A stretch of DNA of 64,000 nt. Origin: Nageia nagi. Its lineage: Eukaryota > Pinophyta. The DNA lies in assembly GCA_050084985.1 (NCBI GenBank), contig JBITNC010000001.1, positions 198,772,001 through 198,836,000 on the forward strand, read 5' to 3'. A program made the position numbers and the translations under genes. Positions 47,640-58,999 of this stretch are shown piece by piece (position 1 is the first letter of the stretch; each line of letters starts with the position of its first letter). The notes under the pieces were generated by a model that was not told the DNA's origin, made no database searches, and saw only the letters and a list, made by a program, of their open reading frames with translations.

Positions 47640-48660
47640 TCCATGGCTTCCCACGTTATGGTCAGGGGGATGTTGAATCACATGGTGGGACTAGCTAATA
47701 GTTATGGGCAAGTTAGTACTCATAGTCCCTGATAGGTGAGTCAAGTGGTGATAGCAATTGGAAAAACTACTATTACTAGGTGAGGGTAATTAGTATTCAT
47801 ATCAATTATAGTTAGCAAATAGGGATATGATGATTATTCCATAGGTGATGCTATATACTCATAAGGAAGCTTACGTAGGACAAGTTAACTGCTCCTATGA
47901 GATAGAGAGTTATCATCAGGAGATGATGACTAACTTAGTGGAAGTGTGATCTCTCAAGTGATATGGGCCCCAAGTAGAAAACCACTATGCCATAATCAAA
48001 AAGCCTAGTGCACATAAGACATGGAATAGGAATGGTGAGGTTACTTTGGAGGTATCTTTTTAATAATATGAGTGTTGAAAAGTGAACACTAAAAACATTT
48101 ATCAAGGTTGGTTACCTAGGGTTCTTGGCCAATCTTTCCATGTGAGTGCTAAGCTAGCTAACAACATATCAAACTCATGTGGGATCACCTGGTTCATTCC
48201 TAGATCATTTGAGTGTTACAAAAAATTAGGTCAAAAATTAGGGCTTTGGTTGATGATAATTATTGGATGCATTACACAAAGAAAATAAGGGAGGTAGATA
48301 TTAGAAAAAGAAAGATAAAGAGGTCCATGCCATAGAATAACCCTCATCTAAAGAGAAATAAAAGAATGAGGAAAATAAGAATTTCAAGAAGAATAATAGG
48401 TTACCTTTGTCTTCTGTAGTTCTATTCAAATACTATTTGCCAAAAGGACTAATCAAAATTTAACCAAAGCAAGAACTAGGTCCTCATGATGATAAACCTA
48501 GTTGGTACAATGAATAAAAATTCTACAAATATCATAAGGCTAAAGGTCAAAAAATAAATGCATGTATGATCCTAGGAAAGCAATTGCAAAAATTGCTATA
48601 TGATGACAAAATACAATATGAGGCCCATGAAATAGATTCTGAAGATGCCAAACCACTTAC
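47640..48660 (+). pseudogene. Element E: gag C-terminal half
   Basis: The recognisable end is at about 48395-48640: N-N-R-L-P-L-S-S-V-V-L-F-K-Y-Y-L-P-K-G-L, then P-S-W-Y-N-E-stop-K-F-Y-K-Y-H-K-A-K-G-Q-K-I-N-A-C-M and L-Q-K-L-L-Y-D-D-K-I-Q. This is the Tat gag tail ending in a C-x2-H(C)-x4-H-x4-C knuckle. Here the first Cys is Tyr and the His is Gln, and the last Cys is kept. Upstream to 47640 the sequence is frameshifted (open piece 48082-48288) and only assumed to be capsid. Confidence 0.6.
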
Positions 48661-49490
48661 AAAAAATGTCATCTTCAACAAAGAACTGTGTGGTATCATT
48701 TAGGAGAGGAAGACCTAAAGGGAGTGTTAATTCAGCTATTATAAAGCAAATGGAGGTCCCTCATAATCCTAGTACACAAAAACTACTTGAGCAATTAAAG
48801 GTAACTCATGCTAAGATAAGTATTTCCAAACTCTTACAATTATCAATTGAACATAAAGATGCTTTGTTTAATGCACTTAAGCAAACTAAAGTTGATGTGG
48901 ATATTTTTGTTGCTAAATTTGTTGAATTAGTAACTAATCTTGATATTGAGTTAGTTTGTAACATGCTTTTCTTTCAAGAAGGTGAATTGCCTAGTGAGTA
49001 TGTCATTGTCACAAATCTAAGACTATATATCTATGTTAATATTGATGGTATTCCCTTTATGAAATCTTTGATCAAAACTAGTTCAAATGTCAATGTATGT
49101 TCTATTGATTTATTGCAAAAATATTTTTCCTCTATATATGCAAAAATGAAAAAGGATTTAATAACACTGAAAAGGATTGTATTGGCTATGTCTCCATGCC
49201 TATTAAATTAGGTGGTAAAATGGTTCATCAAAAAGTGTATATTTTTCAAGTAAATTTTCCATATAACTTGTTGCTTTTTAGATATTGGATCCATAAGATT
49301 AGGGTTTTCACTTCCACTTTGCATTGGTCAATTAAATTTATGCAAAAATATAGGTAGGTTACTATTCATGCATAGGAAAATCCTACATATGTATGTAAGT
49401 TAATTCAGAGGTTTTGGATTCCTCATGATTTGGTTGAAAGTGAGGAAGATGTACCAACACCTATTATAGTTGTCACCCTACAAGAATTAA
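48645..49490 (+). pseudogene. Element E: gag-protease linker with AT-hook-like motif, and retropepsin
   Basis: A 188-codon open frame (48645-49211) begins with F-R-R-G-R-P-K-G-S, an AT-hook-like core (48702-48725). The pre-protease block follows: L-L-E-Q-L-K-V-T-H-A-K-I-S-I, L-L-Q-L-S-I-E-H-K-D-A-L-F-N-A-L-K-Q-T-K-V-D. Then come G-E-L-P-S-E-Y and the active-site region S-L-I-K-T-S-S-N-V-N-V-C-S-I, where Asp is Lys and Gly is Ser, so the enzyme is dead. After a frameshift: C-I-G-Y-V-S-M-P-I-K, then I-H-K-I-R-V-F-T-S-T-L-H-W-S-I-K-F (to ~49340). Confidence 0.75.
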
Positions 49491-49539
49491 GCATTGGATC
49501 ATATAGAATCCTAAAGATAGACATATGAGATAACTTCAA

Positions 49540-49950
49540 AGAGCTCAAATGACCCCATGCAATTTTGGAAACTCAGTGTTACCACCAAGAGTAGCTTAAA
49601 GACAGGCATTGTTACTCTATTCTTGAACATGATAGTGATCCCATCAAATATGTTAGCATTCTCTACCAAGATGAAAAGTTGATTAATGCTCTATAATACC
49701 TTCATGTCTACCATTATAGAATCCAAAAAGCCTATACAAAAGCATCAAGCCTAAATAGTTCAAATTTTGTGATCTAGTCTTAAAAGAAAACCTTTCCCAC
49801 ACTAAAGACTTAGGAAATGAAAAGAAAGGTAAGTTTGAACCTAACTATATAGGTCCTTACATTTCATTGCAAATTATGGAAAAGGTGCATATAAATTATT
49901 CACAATTGAAGGTAAAGAAGAACACAATCCAATCAATGTCATGCATATAA
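49540..49950 (+). pseudogene. Element E: integrase C-terminal domain, joined to protease by deletion
   Basis: Pieces read Y-Q-D-E-K-L-I-N-A-L, then D-L-V-L-K-E-N-L-S-H-T-K-D-L-G, G-K-F-E-P-N-Y-I-G-P-Y and M-H-I-K-T-F-Y-V: the C-terminal end of a Tat integrase. RT, both RNase H domains and the integrase core are absent, since only about 50-100 bases separate this from protease sequence. Confidence 0.75.
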
Positions 49951-50249
49951 AAACATTTTATGTCTAATATTTTTTGTAAAATTATGCATATCTTCATCAT
50001 TTTATACTAACATTTCAAAAAAAAAACCTCATAACCTAGTTATATCATTGCATTCCTAATGATTCTGTTGGAATCTGTTGATCGAAAAGCTCAAAAATCA
50101 ATCTTCTCTTCCATATCATGATAAATCAATGAAAAATGTGGTTCATTCCTTTACTTTCATATCATTTTCATTAAATGAGTTGCTTATCCTTAATACTTAT
50201 AAAAAACATGTCAATATGGTATTTTCATTTTTTTTTTTCTATCATTGGC

Positions 50250-50490
50250 CTCCTTTTTAAGGAAGGGGCACTCTTATAAGCAAATCCATGGAAGCATGGT
50301 GGCTTGAGAAATCAAGCTAATCATTCTTATTTTTTGATGCCTTTGTAAGAAAGGGTCAATCTTATCATTTGACACCTTTGAAAGGAAGGGTCACTCTTAT
50401 CATTTGGTACCTTTGTAAGGAAGGACCATTTATATCAAAATCCATGGCAACATGGTGGGTTGGGAAATGAAGCTGATTAGTCTAAGCTAT
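50250..50490 (+). repeat. Tandem repeats upstream of the polypurine tract of E
   Basis: Units of about 40 bases (ACCTTTGTAAGGAAGGGTCA type) occur three to four times. They are flanked by two copies of a longer piece with AAATCCATGGAAGCATGGTG, at about 50282 and 50440. Confidence 0.7.
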
Positions 50491-50835
50491 TTATCATCTT
50501 CATCTTGGTGGGTAAGTCACCAAGAATAGGTTTGCCTTATTATCATAATTTCCATATCATGATGTTTAATATTTATATATTAGATATATTACTCAAAAAT
50601 GTTTCTTGTCTAAGCTCTTTTCAAGTACCTTTTTCTTTTCCTTGGATTACTCCTATGATGAGAGGTCCATCGTGTCATAACCAAGTCAAAGAGTGGGCAT
50701 AACATAAGCAAAAAATTGGGGCATTCGAAGATACCACCATGCAACAAATTTTTAGGCATTATCTTTTTACTTTTCTTATTATACTTTGAATTTATGTTTT
50801 GATTTTATTTTCTCTCAAAAGCATCAAAACATATT

Positions 50836-50849
50836 CAAAGTGGGGCATT
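50836..50849 (+). other. Polypurine tract of element E
   Basis: AAAGTGGGGCATT directly precedes TGTTAACACCAAAAAGG. Tat elements typically have an AAAGTGGGGGCA-type tract just before the 3' LTR, so this defines the LTR start at 50850. Confidence 0.65.
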
Positions 50850-51630
50850 TGTTAACACCAAAAAGGAATTTTGATTTAATTAAAATACCTTTCTAGATAT
50901 TTGAAATGATTTATTTAATTTATTATATAAATGCTCTTTAACATGTGCACTCTCATCTACCGTTATGTTTTATGGTAATTGGTCAACTTGACATCCTAAT
51001 AACCCTAAGTAGGATCCTTAGTACTAGAGGTATTACCCATAAAGGTGGAGGGGTTGTGCATGATCAAAGATGTTATATGACACAAAATAATCCTAACTCC
51101 TTGATAGATAGTAATATACTTGTGTCAATCTTGATCAATATTTCTAAATACCACCTATCATATTTGGATTTTGTTATATTATGAGCTCTCCAATATTGCA
51201 ACCCTTCATCCCTTCATAATCAAGATTTGGTACATCAAAGGTGGGATGATGACATCAAGCTAAAAGGTGAGGCATTTTGGAATGGTAATCAGGTGCTGTT
51301 GTTGGGTTCCTAGCAATTTCACTAGGTTGAGATCAAATTGGTGGCTTCATATTTTAAGGAAGATCATGATTCATCCTCTTTTAAATGAATTTTTCCTCAA
51401 TTCATCATCACAAGTAAAGTACAAGTTTGTATCTTCTATTAATCCAATTTTGATAGGTTAAGGTCAAATAGGTTATTATCATCTTTCATGTCATCATTTT
51501 ATTGCTTTTCATAGTTAATTGGTGAATTTAATTATTTTGATTATAATAATTGGTAAACCTAATTTCTTCTAGATACATCACATTATCATCAAAACCCTAG
51601 GGTTTTATATAGGACTAATCTTGTATTTCA
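50850..51630 (+). repeat. LTR, 3' of element E (possibly 5' of element F); right end approximate
   Basis: Starts TGTTAACACC. A TATA-like TTTTATATAGG is at 51603-51612. A candidate end is TTTCA at 51630, followed by TGGTATAGAAAT (51633-51644), a weak match to an initiator-Met primer site. An alternative end is CTACA near 51659. Because a plus-strand gag follows, this LTR may have served both units. Confidence 0.45.
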
Positions 51631-52299
51631 AGTGGTATAGAAATGGGTACACCACTACATATGTTGAAAATATTATATATCCTATTGTTATAATAAAGAA
51701 GACTAGGGAACACAAAAATTATTTCAATGCACCTATAAAATAAATTTAAAGAGTACAAATATTGTATTTATAGGATGAATATGATAGTTCTTCAAAATAT
51801 TGTAGCCACACTTCTTAAAAGGAAGCAAAAAGTAATGGAGAAGACATTGTTAAACTTCCAACCAATGCTTTAGAGGTACTCACTAAAATTATTTTTATTC
51901 CATAAGATCAATAATTGTTAGCTACAAATTAATATGTCCCTTTTAAGGTTCAAACTTTACAAGAATTCAATAGTGAAGTTAAGCACCTCCTAGGTTTTAC
52001 CCTAGATTCTAACCCTGAATATACTAGAAAGAAAGAAAGATGATCAAACAAAATGAATAAGATATGACCTTAACCCCTTATCAATAGGCTTACAAGTACT
52101 TCTAACCTTCCCAATTTCCTTTTTTATAGTTTTCCATTTCTAATATCATTTTTGAATTGCAAATTCCAAATCAAATCTTGGGTACTACATATAACCCTAA
52201 CAATGATACTAGATCCAACATCACTGCTTTGTTACCTTAACAAAATCATATCTCATCTTTTTTTTGTCCTAGGATTTTTGTACCAAAGGTGCCTTTTGA
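51631..52299 (+). other. Leader-like noncoding stretch before gag of F
   Basis: No domain is recognised. Short open pieces such as 52152-52343 continue into the gag region. It could be the leader or the decayed N-terminus of gag. Confidence 0.35.
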
Positions 52300-53880
52300 C
52301 TATAATGAAGAGTTCAAAGACAACATTGACAAATAAGATCTGATTTATACCTCAAAAAATGAAGAACTCCAAAAGGTAAACATCCTTGAATCCTGGATGA
52401 ATAAACCTTATCTAGCAATAGCCTTTATCATGAGATGGAGAGCAAGCTAATTAGATGTATAATTTGATATCTCAAAGAGAGAATTAAAGTTTTTGAAGCT
52501 TAACTTGGAATACATAGCCATTGAACTAGAATGTTAAATGGAATTGGTCAAAATTTTGGTAAGAACTTTAGAATAAGAAAATGTTTATTATTTTGTCCTA
52601 TTTGTAGGTTTAACAAAGGAAAAGAATACAAATATCAATATACAATTATGACCTGCACCTCCAGATGATGCATTGAGTGAATTGCTAGAGTTGAAATAAC
52701 AAAAGGATTCCATCATGGCATGCATCAACATGATCACACCTATGATTCCAAGAGGTATTAAAAACCCCTTTTACCATTGCATCTATTAAAGAAGGTATGA
52801 CAAAGAGGTAATACATACTATGTTTGATGGTCATTTTGATCCTAGAGTACAATTGCATAGGTATAACTTAGAGGCTATTTCAAAAGAAAATGATGATGAC
52901 TTGTTGGCTAAAATATTTCCTCTTAGCTTAAAACATGAATAATTCTTATGGTTTAATAATCCATCTAATGAGAGTACTACATGTTTTGATGATGTTGTTA
53001 AAGATTTATAGGATAAATATATTTTATTTATCACATAATAACCATCTACTTTAGACATGTATAACCTAAAACAAAAATAAGGTCAACTTGTTATTGAATT
53101 CATTATTAGTCTAAAGTAGCCAACCAAGTTCCAATCCCTACCAAAGAAAAGAAGCATGTCCTTTTTTGAGCATAATTTCCATCCTCTAGGTGTGACTTAT
53201 CAAATTTCTAGGACTATATGAAAATATCATAGATGAAATGGTCAATAAAGAGGACTATCACAAAGCCTTCAATGAACCTTTAGCCCACATGAAGCCAACT
53301 TCAATCCAAAACTATGCTTATCTTGATAAACCTAGAAGGAACCATCACCATGAAATGGAAGTAAAAATGATAGCTTGTGTTAGCCATGATGATATAGATG
53401 TTGGGTAGCCTAAAAAGCCATGTAGAAAGTATAATGAGTTCCATGAGGACATTAGTCAAGTATTAGATACCTTAGTAGCCATGAACTTGGTCTATTATCT
53501 ACCAATGAAAGACCACCCCCACATTAAACCTCAAGGCTATAAAGCACACCTCTTTTGTCATTTTTATAGGAGAGTCAGCCATAACATAGAAGAGTGTTTT
53601 TATCTCAAATATATAATCCAAAATTTACATGAAAAGGGTAAATTTAAGTTTGGCCATGAAGCTTAAGATGAGATTTTGCATTAACACAAGTTTAAACCAA
53701 TAGGATATTTTGATACATCTACAAAAGTAAAGGTTGATGATATTAAACAATCCATTTCCATAATTCAAGAAAGCAAAACTTGATGATGTTGGAAAGAAGT
53801 TGCATACAACCAATGTGAATATCTCACAACTATAACAAAAGGCTTAACAACCATCGATACCAAGTATGATCCTTTATGTT
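52300..53880 (+). pseudogene. Element F: gag
   Basis: The capsid core at 52725-53160 reads C-I-N-M-I-T-P-M-I-P-R-G, M-F-D-G-H-F-D-P-R-V-Q-L-H-R-Y, L-L-A-K-I-F-P-L-S-L-K-H-E then W-F-N-N-P-S-N-E-S, and Y-N-L-K-Q-K. This is the Retrotransposon_gag order. The nucleocapsid part (open 53481-53666) has L-F-C-H-F-Y-R-R-V-S-H-N-I-E-E-C-F-Y-L-K, a C-x2-H(C)-x5-H-x4-C knuckle with first and last Cys and the His present. No protease or RT follows. About 0.84 kb downstream, a PMD ORF comes from the other strand. Confidence 0.75.
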
Positions 53881-54719
53881 AATAGTGTTTGGGATATTTC
53901 ATGAATTGTTTCATCATGATTTTATCTTCATGGGTCTTTTTCATTATTTAGTATAATTTTGCAATGTTCCAAGTTAAATTGAGTATTTTTCTATGTCTAT
54001 AACTGGGTGATAGCACTGGAACCTAACATTATCGCTTCATTTTTAGAAAGGTTTAATAAAAAATTTTGATTTCTCATTTTCAATGTTTTGTATTATGTTG
54101 CAAAAATGTATCTCTATTTATTTTTGTTCCATGCTTTTTGGCACATGATTTGTAAATTTAATGAACTGATATTAATTAGTAAAAAGTGTTTCTCTTCCCA
54201 TTTGTCAAATTTTAGGCCTCTTTTTTCTATTAATTAGGCCATGTATTGCATCTGAATTTTCTTGTTGCATACATTCCCACTCCTTATCCAAGAGATACCA
54301 TTGTATTCCAATGGTACTACTTAGTTATGTCCAAACTTGATGTGCTATTTCTCTTTTTCTCACATTCCATATATTCATCTTGTCTAAAATCATTATTGAT
54401 GCAATTTAATTATCATATATTTATTATTTTTATACTCATCTTTGTTAAATTTATGGTTAAAATTTTTGTTTTATCTTTTTCCTTTACATGATCTTTATAA
54501 ACCTTTTGTGTTAAATTACTTCAAAATTAAAATATACATGTCAAAATCTCAAACATAGTCCTAATCAATCAAAAAGTAAAACACCAAAATAGAATAAATC
54601 TTCGCATAACCAAGATGCACATATATATAATAAAAAAAGATGTCATGTATCCATAAGTCATAAAACATATGTCCATAATAATGTCATAACAAAATATTTC
54701 AACTGATACATAATCTCAG
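53881..54719. other. Spacer between gag of F and P2
   Basis: AT-rich, with no domain on either strand. Open frame 54246-54491 is hydrophobic and looks incidental. Confidence 0.5.
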
Positions 54720-56360
54720 TTCCCCCCATGAGAACTCTGATTCATGTATGGATCTTAGGTCCTACTCCTAGACCTAGACCTAGACCTAGATCGACTGGTC
54801 AATATACCAGCCACTATCTATTCATACTAAAGGATTTGATTATCATTCAGTGTAATTAGATCATGAAACCTCTTCACCTCTTGATATTGCATCACATGAG
54901 GTAAAGCTTAAGGACACCAATCTAGTCATCCTAAGGGTTTAGTTGTAATTATAGGCTCACCACTTATAGTTGTAATGAATCTATATAAGTATCCATTCCC
55001 ATGTCATAAATGGTTTTTAAATTTTCCTCCTGAAAAATAGATTCATAAATTAAACCTCTAGAGTCTATATATACCTAAGGTATCTATCAAAGGAGCTATA
55101 GCTCTAAACAAGGATGGTGCATGTGGATCTATTGGTTTGGTAGGTAGTGGAGCATCATTTGTATTCATGGGATCCTTTCCTACCATATTTTTTCCCTCAT
55201 CATCTCCCTCCTCCTCCTACCCTACCTCCTCCTCAACCTCCTACTTATCTCCCTCCTCATCCTCAAGGCCTAATGGCACAAGCCTCACCATGTCCCATCA
55301 TCACATGTACTTAAGAGTATGCTGATAAAATATTATAAGCACCCTATGGACATGATCCTTTGGTATAACCCACTCCATAATCCATTTTGGTACAACCATG
55401 ACCCTTAATGGAATTGCTCGATAGAAATAATACTCATCCATAATCATCCACACCCTTAACATTGATACATATTGATTCATGTTGAATTATCTTAGCACTC
55501 AATCCAAATGATAGAACTCGATCATCTACTTATGATCGTAGATATGGCATGAAATCATACTCTATGAAAACTCATGATCTAAATCCTAGACTAGTAAACC
55601 AAAATAAGAATCCCATACCAATTTTGTATCATCCAAAAGGTCTAGTAGCCTTCGACATTGCTTAACTCCCCAAGTCATTCCAACCCACTATATTATCTGC
55701 TACTAAAACTAATGGGGCATGTTTGATCATGTAACTATTGTATGATTAATATGAGCCACATTAATATTCTCATATTCCCAATCCTAAGGAATGAATGAAT
55801 GTACTACAATCTTACCTCCCTTCTTCACAAACACAAACCAATGAAAATCCCTATATAACATGGCCAAAATACAAGGTAACCATGCATATCTCTTCCCATG
55901 AAGACATATACCTCGTATGATCTAAATGAATCATGTATTGAACAACTCATGGTTCTTATCATTACATAGGATTATATCAATAAGTATTGCTACATACATC
56001 TTGAAGTACCTAGTGATGTCCATCTCCTTTAGGGGCATGTAAACCATGTTGTGAAGGGGTGCACCCTACTTATACTAGTAATGTCTCACCCTTGTTAGCC
56101 AATAGCACTAATACTTGATCTTGGCCATGGTTAAAGTGTCCCTATGTATCAATGTACCCTTCATGAGTACCCATATAATCCAGTGGATATCAATGAGGAT
56201 GATATTCATCTCACCCATGGGTAGGTGAAATGTGTTGGTTTCATCACACCAATGCTCCATAAGGGTAGTCAAGAAATACTTTTCACATGAGATTCACATA
56301 TTACCCTCAAGTGAATGAGCCTATATGCCTTTAATTTTCCCCTCTCATCTAGTATTAGAA
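54720..56360 (-). pseudogene. P2: plant mobile domain (PMD) ORF with acidic and RS-repeat tail
   Basis: Minus strand, N- to C-terminal: T-T-L-M-E-H-W-C-D-E-T-N-T-F-H-L-P-M-G-E-M-N-I (about 56270-56215), I-D-I-H-W-I-I-W-V-L, Y-M-P-L-K-E-M-D-I-T-R-Y-F, and K-R-Y-A-W-L-P-C-I-L-A-M-L-Y-R-D (about 55885-55840). The first block is the PMD signature. A Glu/Asp-rich tract follows (E-E-E-V-G-x-E-E-E-G-D-D-E-G, ~55255-55190). Near the end is an S-R dipeptide run of about six units (54764-54800). It has many TAG/TAA codons but few frameshifts. It faces the gag of F tail-to-tail and runs antisense to it. Confidence 0.7.
54764..54800 (-). repeat. CTAGAC hexanucleotide run encoding Arg-Ser repeats
   Basis: Four to five units of CCTAGA, read on the minus strand as T-S-R-S-R-S-R-S-R-S-R-S-R-T in a frame compatible with the tail of P2. 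Confidence 0.75.
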
Positions 56361-56848
56361 CAAAGTATGCAACCACATCCATGGCTAGATTTCATGAAGG
56401 TGCATGTCATTGGATATGTAGAAGAGGTATGCCACTAATATCATAGGAGTGGCAATTTATTATTGTATGAAAGAGAGAGATAATAGATATTAGATAGTTA
56501 ATAAGTTCTTAAAGATAGGTGGCATTAAGATACATCATTGGTACAATGTTTGGGATAACTACCTGTCAAAGAGATCCGATAGGGCTATCAACCTTTACCT
56601 CCCATATTTATAACTTGCAAGGAAATAGAAATGGGTGAGGTCAACATATAGCAATAACAATAATCATTTCAATATTCAAGAATAATTTAAAATATAAACC
56701 ATGGTATATGATATTTTCATTGGCCTTATCACATGGTATTGCAATATAATAGCATTTTATCTTAATATATACATTATTTCCTTTTAATCGTTTAATGTGC
56801 TAAATATCATTTATTAAATAAATAATAAATCATTTTTAGGCATCCACA
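56361..56848 (-). repeat. Element G: 3' LTR, inner edge at 56848 (outer edge not found)
   Basis: The plus strand ends ATTTTTAGGCATCCACA at 56848. This is the approximate inverted counterpart of the LTR start TGTAGAACCTAAAAATA at 63974, as expected for the two ends of one LTR family. The left edge is unknown; the interval given is only what lies between P2 and the inner edge. Confidence 0.5.
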
Positions 56849-56863
56849 TTTTTCCCCTCTTTG
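56849..56863 (-). other. Element G: polypurine tract
   Basis: The minus strand reads CAAAGAGGGGAAAAA directly before the LTR start TGTGGATGCC. Near-identical to the tract at 25304-25318. Confidence 0.65.
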
Positions 56864-58999
56864 GATATGTAATAAAAAGCATTGAAATTACATAATACAA
56901 AGATGTTTAGAGAAGAGAAAAAGATTTTCAATAGTAAAGTAGACTTCCCTATATTGATATGTCGATTATGGTATGTTGCTTTCTTCCTTTTCATCTTGGT
57001 TGCCTCTAGCTCATGTTGCATTGGGTAAGCAAGACAAAAATAGGATTCCCTTTATGAGGTGAGCATTTGATAGCAATCCTACTCACCTAGATAATACATG
57101 TAGAACAAAACAACATATACCTACATAGATCACATCCATGAAAGAATAAGCAATAGAATTAACAAGAATGAAATAAATATAATATGCAATGGTTCACTAT
57201 GGCCGATGTGACTCATAGTGATATAAATTGTGATACATCTACTACTATGATAGACAAATCATATTCTATGAAGATTAAGCACATGGGTTCTTTATAATGC
57301 CCCAGGCTTACAATATCCAATATTTATAGACTACTATGATAGATAACTCATAGTTTATAAATGTCCATTCAATGACTCACAATAGTGATGTCCTGTAAAA
57401 ATACAATCTTTTCTCATGGGAAGATCATGACTGTGAAACATTTCTTAGTATAGCAATGAACCAATATATTTAGCTTCCATCAGTGCACCATATATTCAAT
57501 AATTTAGCAGCCTTTCATTTCAATTTGCATGAGTTTTTAATGTAGATCTATGCCTTTGGAACTGTGGTACTCGTAAAATTTTACGATCATGTTTTCAACA
57601 ATTTTGATCCGTATATGTAAAGTAACACATATGGATATATAAATCATATAAATGGGAAAATATTCAACAAAATTACGACATGGCCTAATTTCCAAGGATT
57701 TATAACAATTGCACATTGCTAATGCGTGAGATTTTCCATATAAAGTGTAGAAATTTGAAAGATATTCAATTGACGATCATTTATATTATATTTATTTAGT
57801 TTATAAAGAAAATTGCATTCCTATTTATCATAATATTTTTATATAAATTATGAAATATCAATGTTTATCAACATTTGTAATTTTTTCCCAATCTATATAA
57901 TATTCCAATAATCATTTCTATGAATCACAAACAATATGTAAGCATTGCAATTGTTTGAAAGATCATGCAATTTTGCAATGTTCACTCTACTAGCAGCATA
58001 GAAAAGGATATGATATTTTTCAAAATCAAAAGTGCATTCAGTTGATAGTGAAATATGCATTTTCAATCGATAATGAAATGCGAGCAATAGGTAAATTTGA
58101 AGATAAAAATTGAAATACAATTTAAATATAATAAAACTTTGTTAATAAAAACTAATCATATATAGCATTTATATGAGGGTAGTGAGCATTTAACAAAATG
58201 TATTATGATGATAATTGAAATAACACATTTACAATTTTTGCTAATTTGGTATATTTCATGCCATTGGTGGTGTACATTTAATATGAATAATTTTAAATAA
58301 TGCGAATGTCATAATTTCAATGATAAAGCGATAGGAAATGAAAAGACATGTGTGCACTATTTTAAAATATTTTCCTCTAAATGCACATTTAATTCAAATA
58401 AATGGGCACCACTGTTAGCATAAAATCAGCATCAAATTTTTTTGAAAAATGAACGATAAGCATTTTAAATAATTTAATCACAATAAGCTTATGAAATAAC
58501 AATTTGAGGCACCTATAGGAGTAAACAGCAATGCCATAGGGTTTTTTTGTAATTTTTAAATTATATAAAAAAAATTTATAATTAAAAAGTCATTTTGACT
58601 TTTTACATTCTCCTATATAAGTGATCTAACTTCCCTTTAACTTGGCAAAGCCCTTCTAACAAGGTGACTTATCTTCCAACCCTTGTGATCGATTCTAAGT
58701 TTGTTGACTTTGCTGACGTATGTGTGGATGCCATTTATAATCACCTACCACTATTTTTTCTTTTGATTATCTATTCCTTGATGGTAGATGATGTGTGGAG
58801 GGCATTTGGCCATCCCATCACTAGTTGAAGGGGCCACATAGCAGATTATCTTTGCTCCCTCCCATACGATCATGTAGTAAGTGATTTTACTTATAATTTT
58901 TTGATAAATTCACATTTTGATCTTGTTTAATTTCATTAATTCATTTTTTTGAATTTAGAAAAACATGTTATTGATGAATTTATTAAGTATTCCCTTAAA
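56864..58999. other. Noncoding spacer between polypurine tract of G and P3
   Basis: AT-rich, with no domain recognised. It holds short repeats around 57230-57360 (CTACTATGATAGA twice) and a perfect 9-base inverted repeat at 58584-58604. Equivalent in length to the spacer between the other polypurine tract and P1. Confidence 0.5.
58584..58604. repeat. Perfect inverted repeat (9-base arms, TTT loop)
   Basis: AAAAAGTCA, TTT, TGACTTTTT. Confidence 0.8.

Noticed and set aside
48082-48288. Open frame as a host gene exon
   Set aside because: No splice-site-bounded homology is recognisable and it lies where gag of element E is expected.
55137-55325. Ser/Pro-rich open frame on the plus strand
   Set aside because: It is the opposite-strand reading of the acidic tract of P2.
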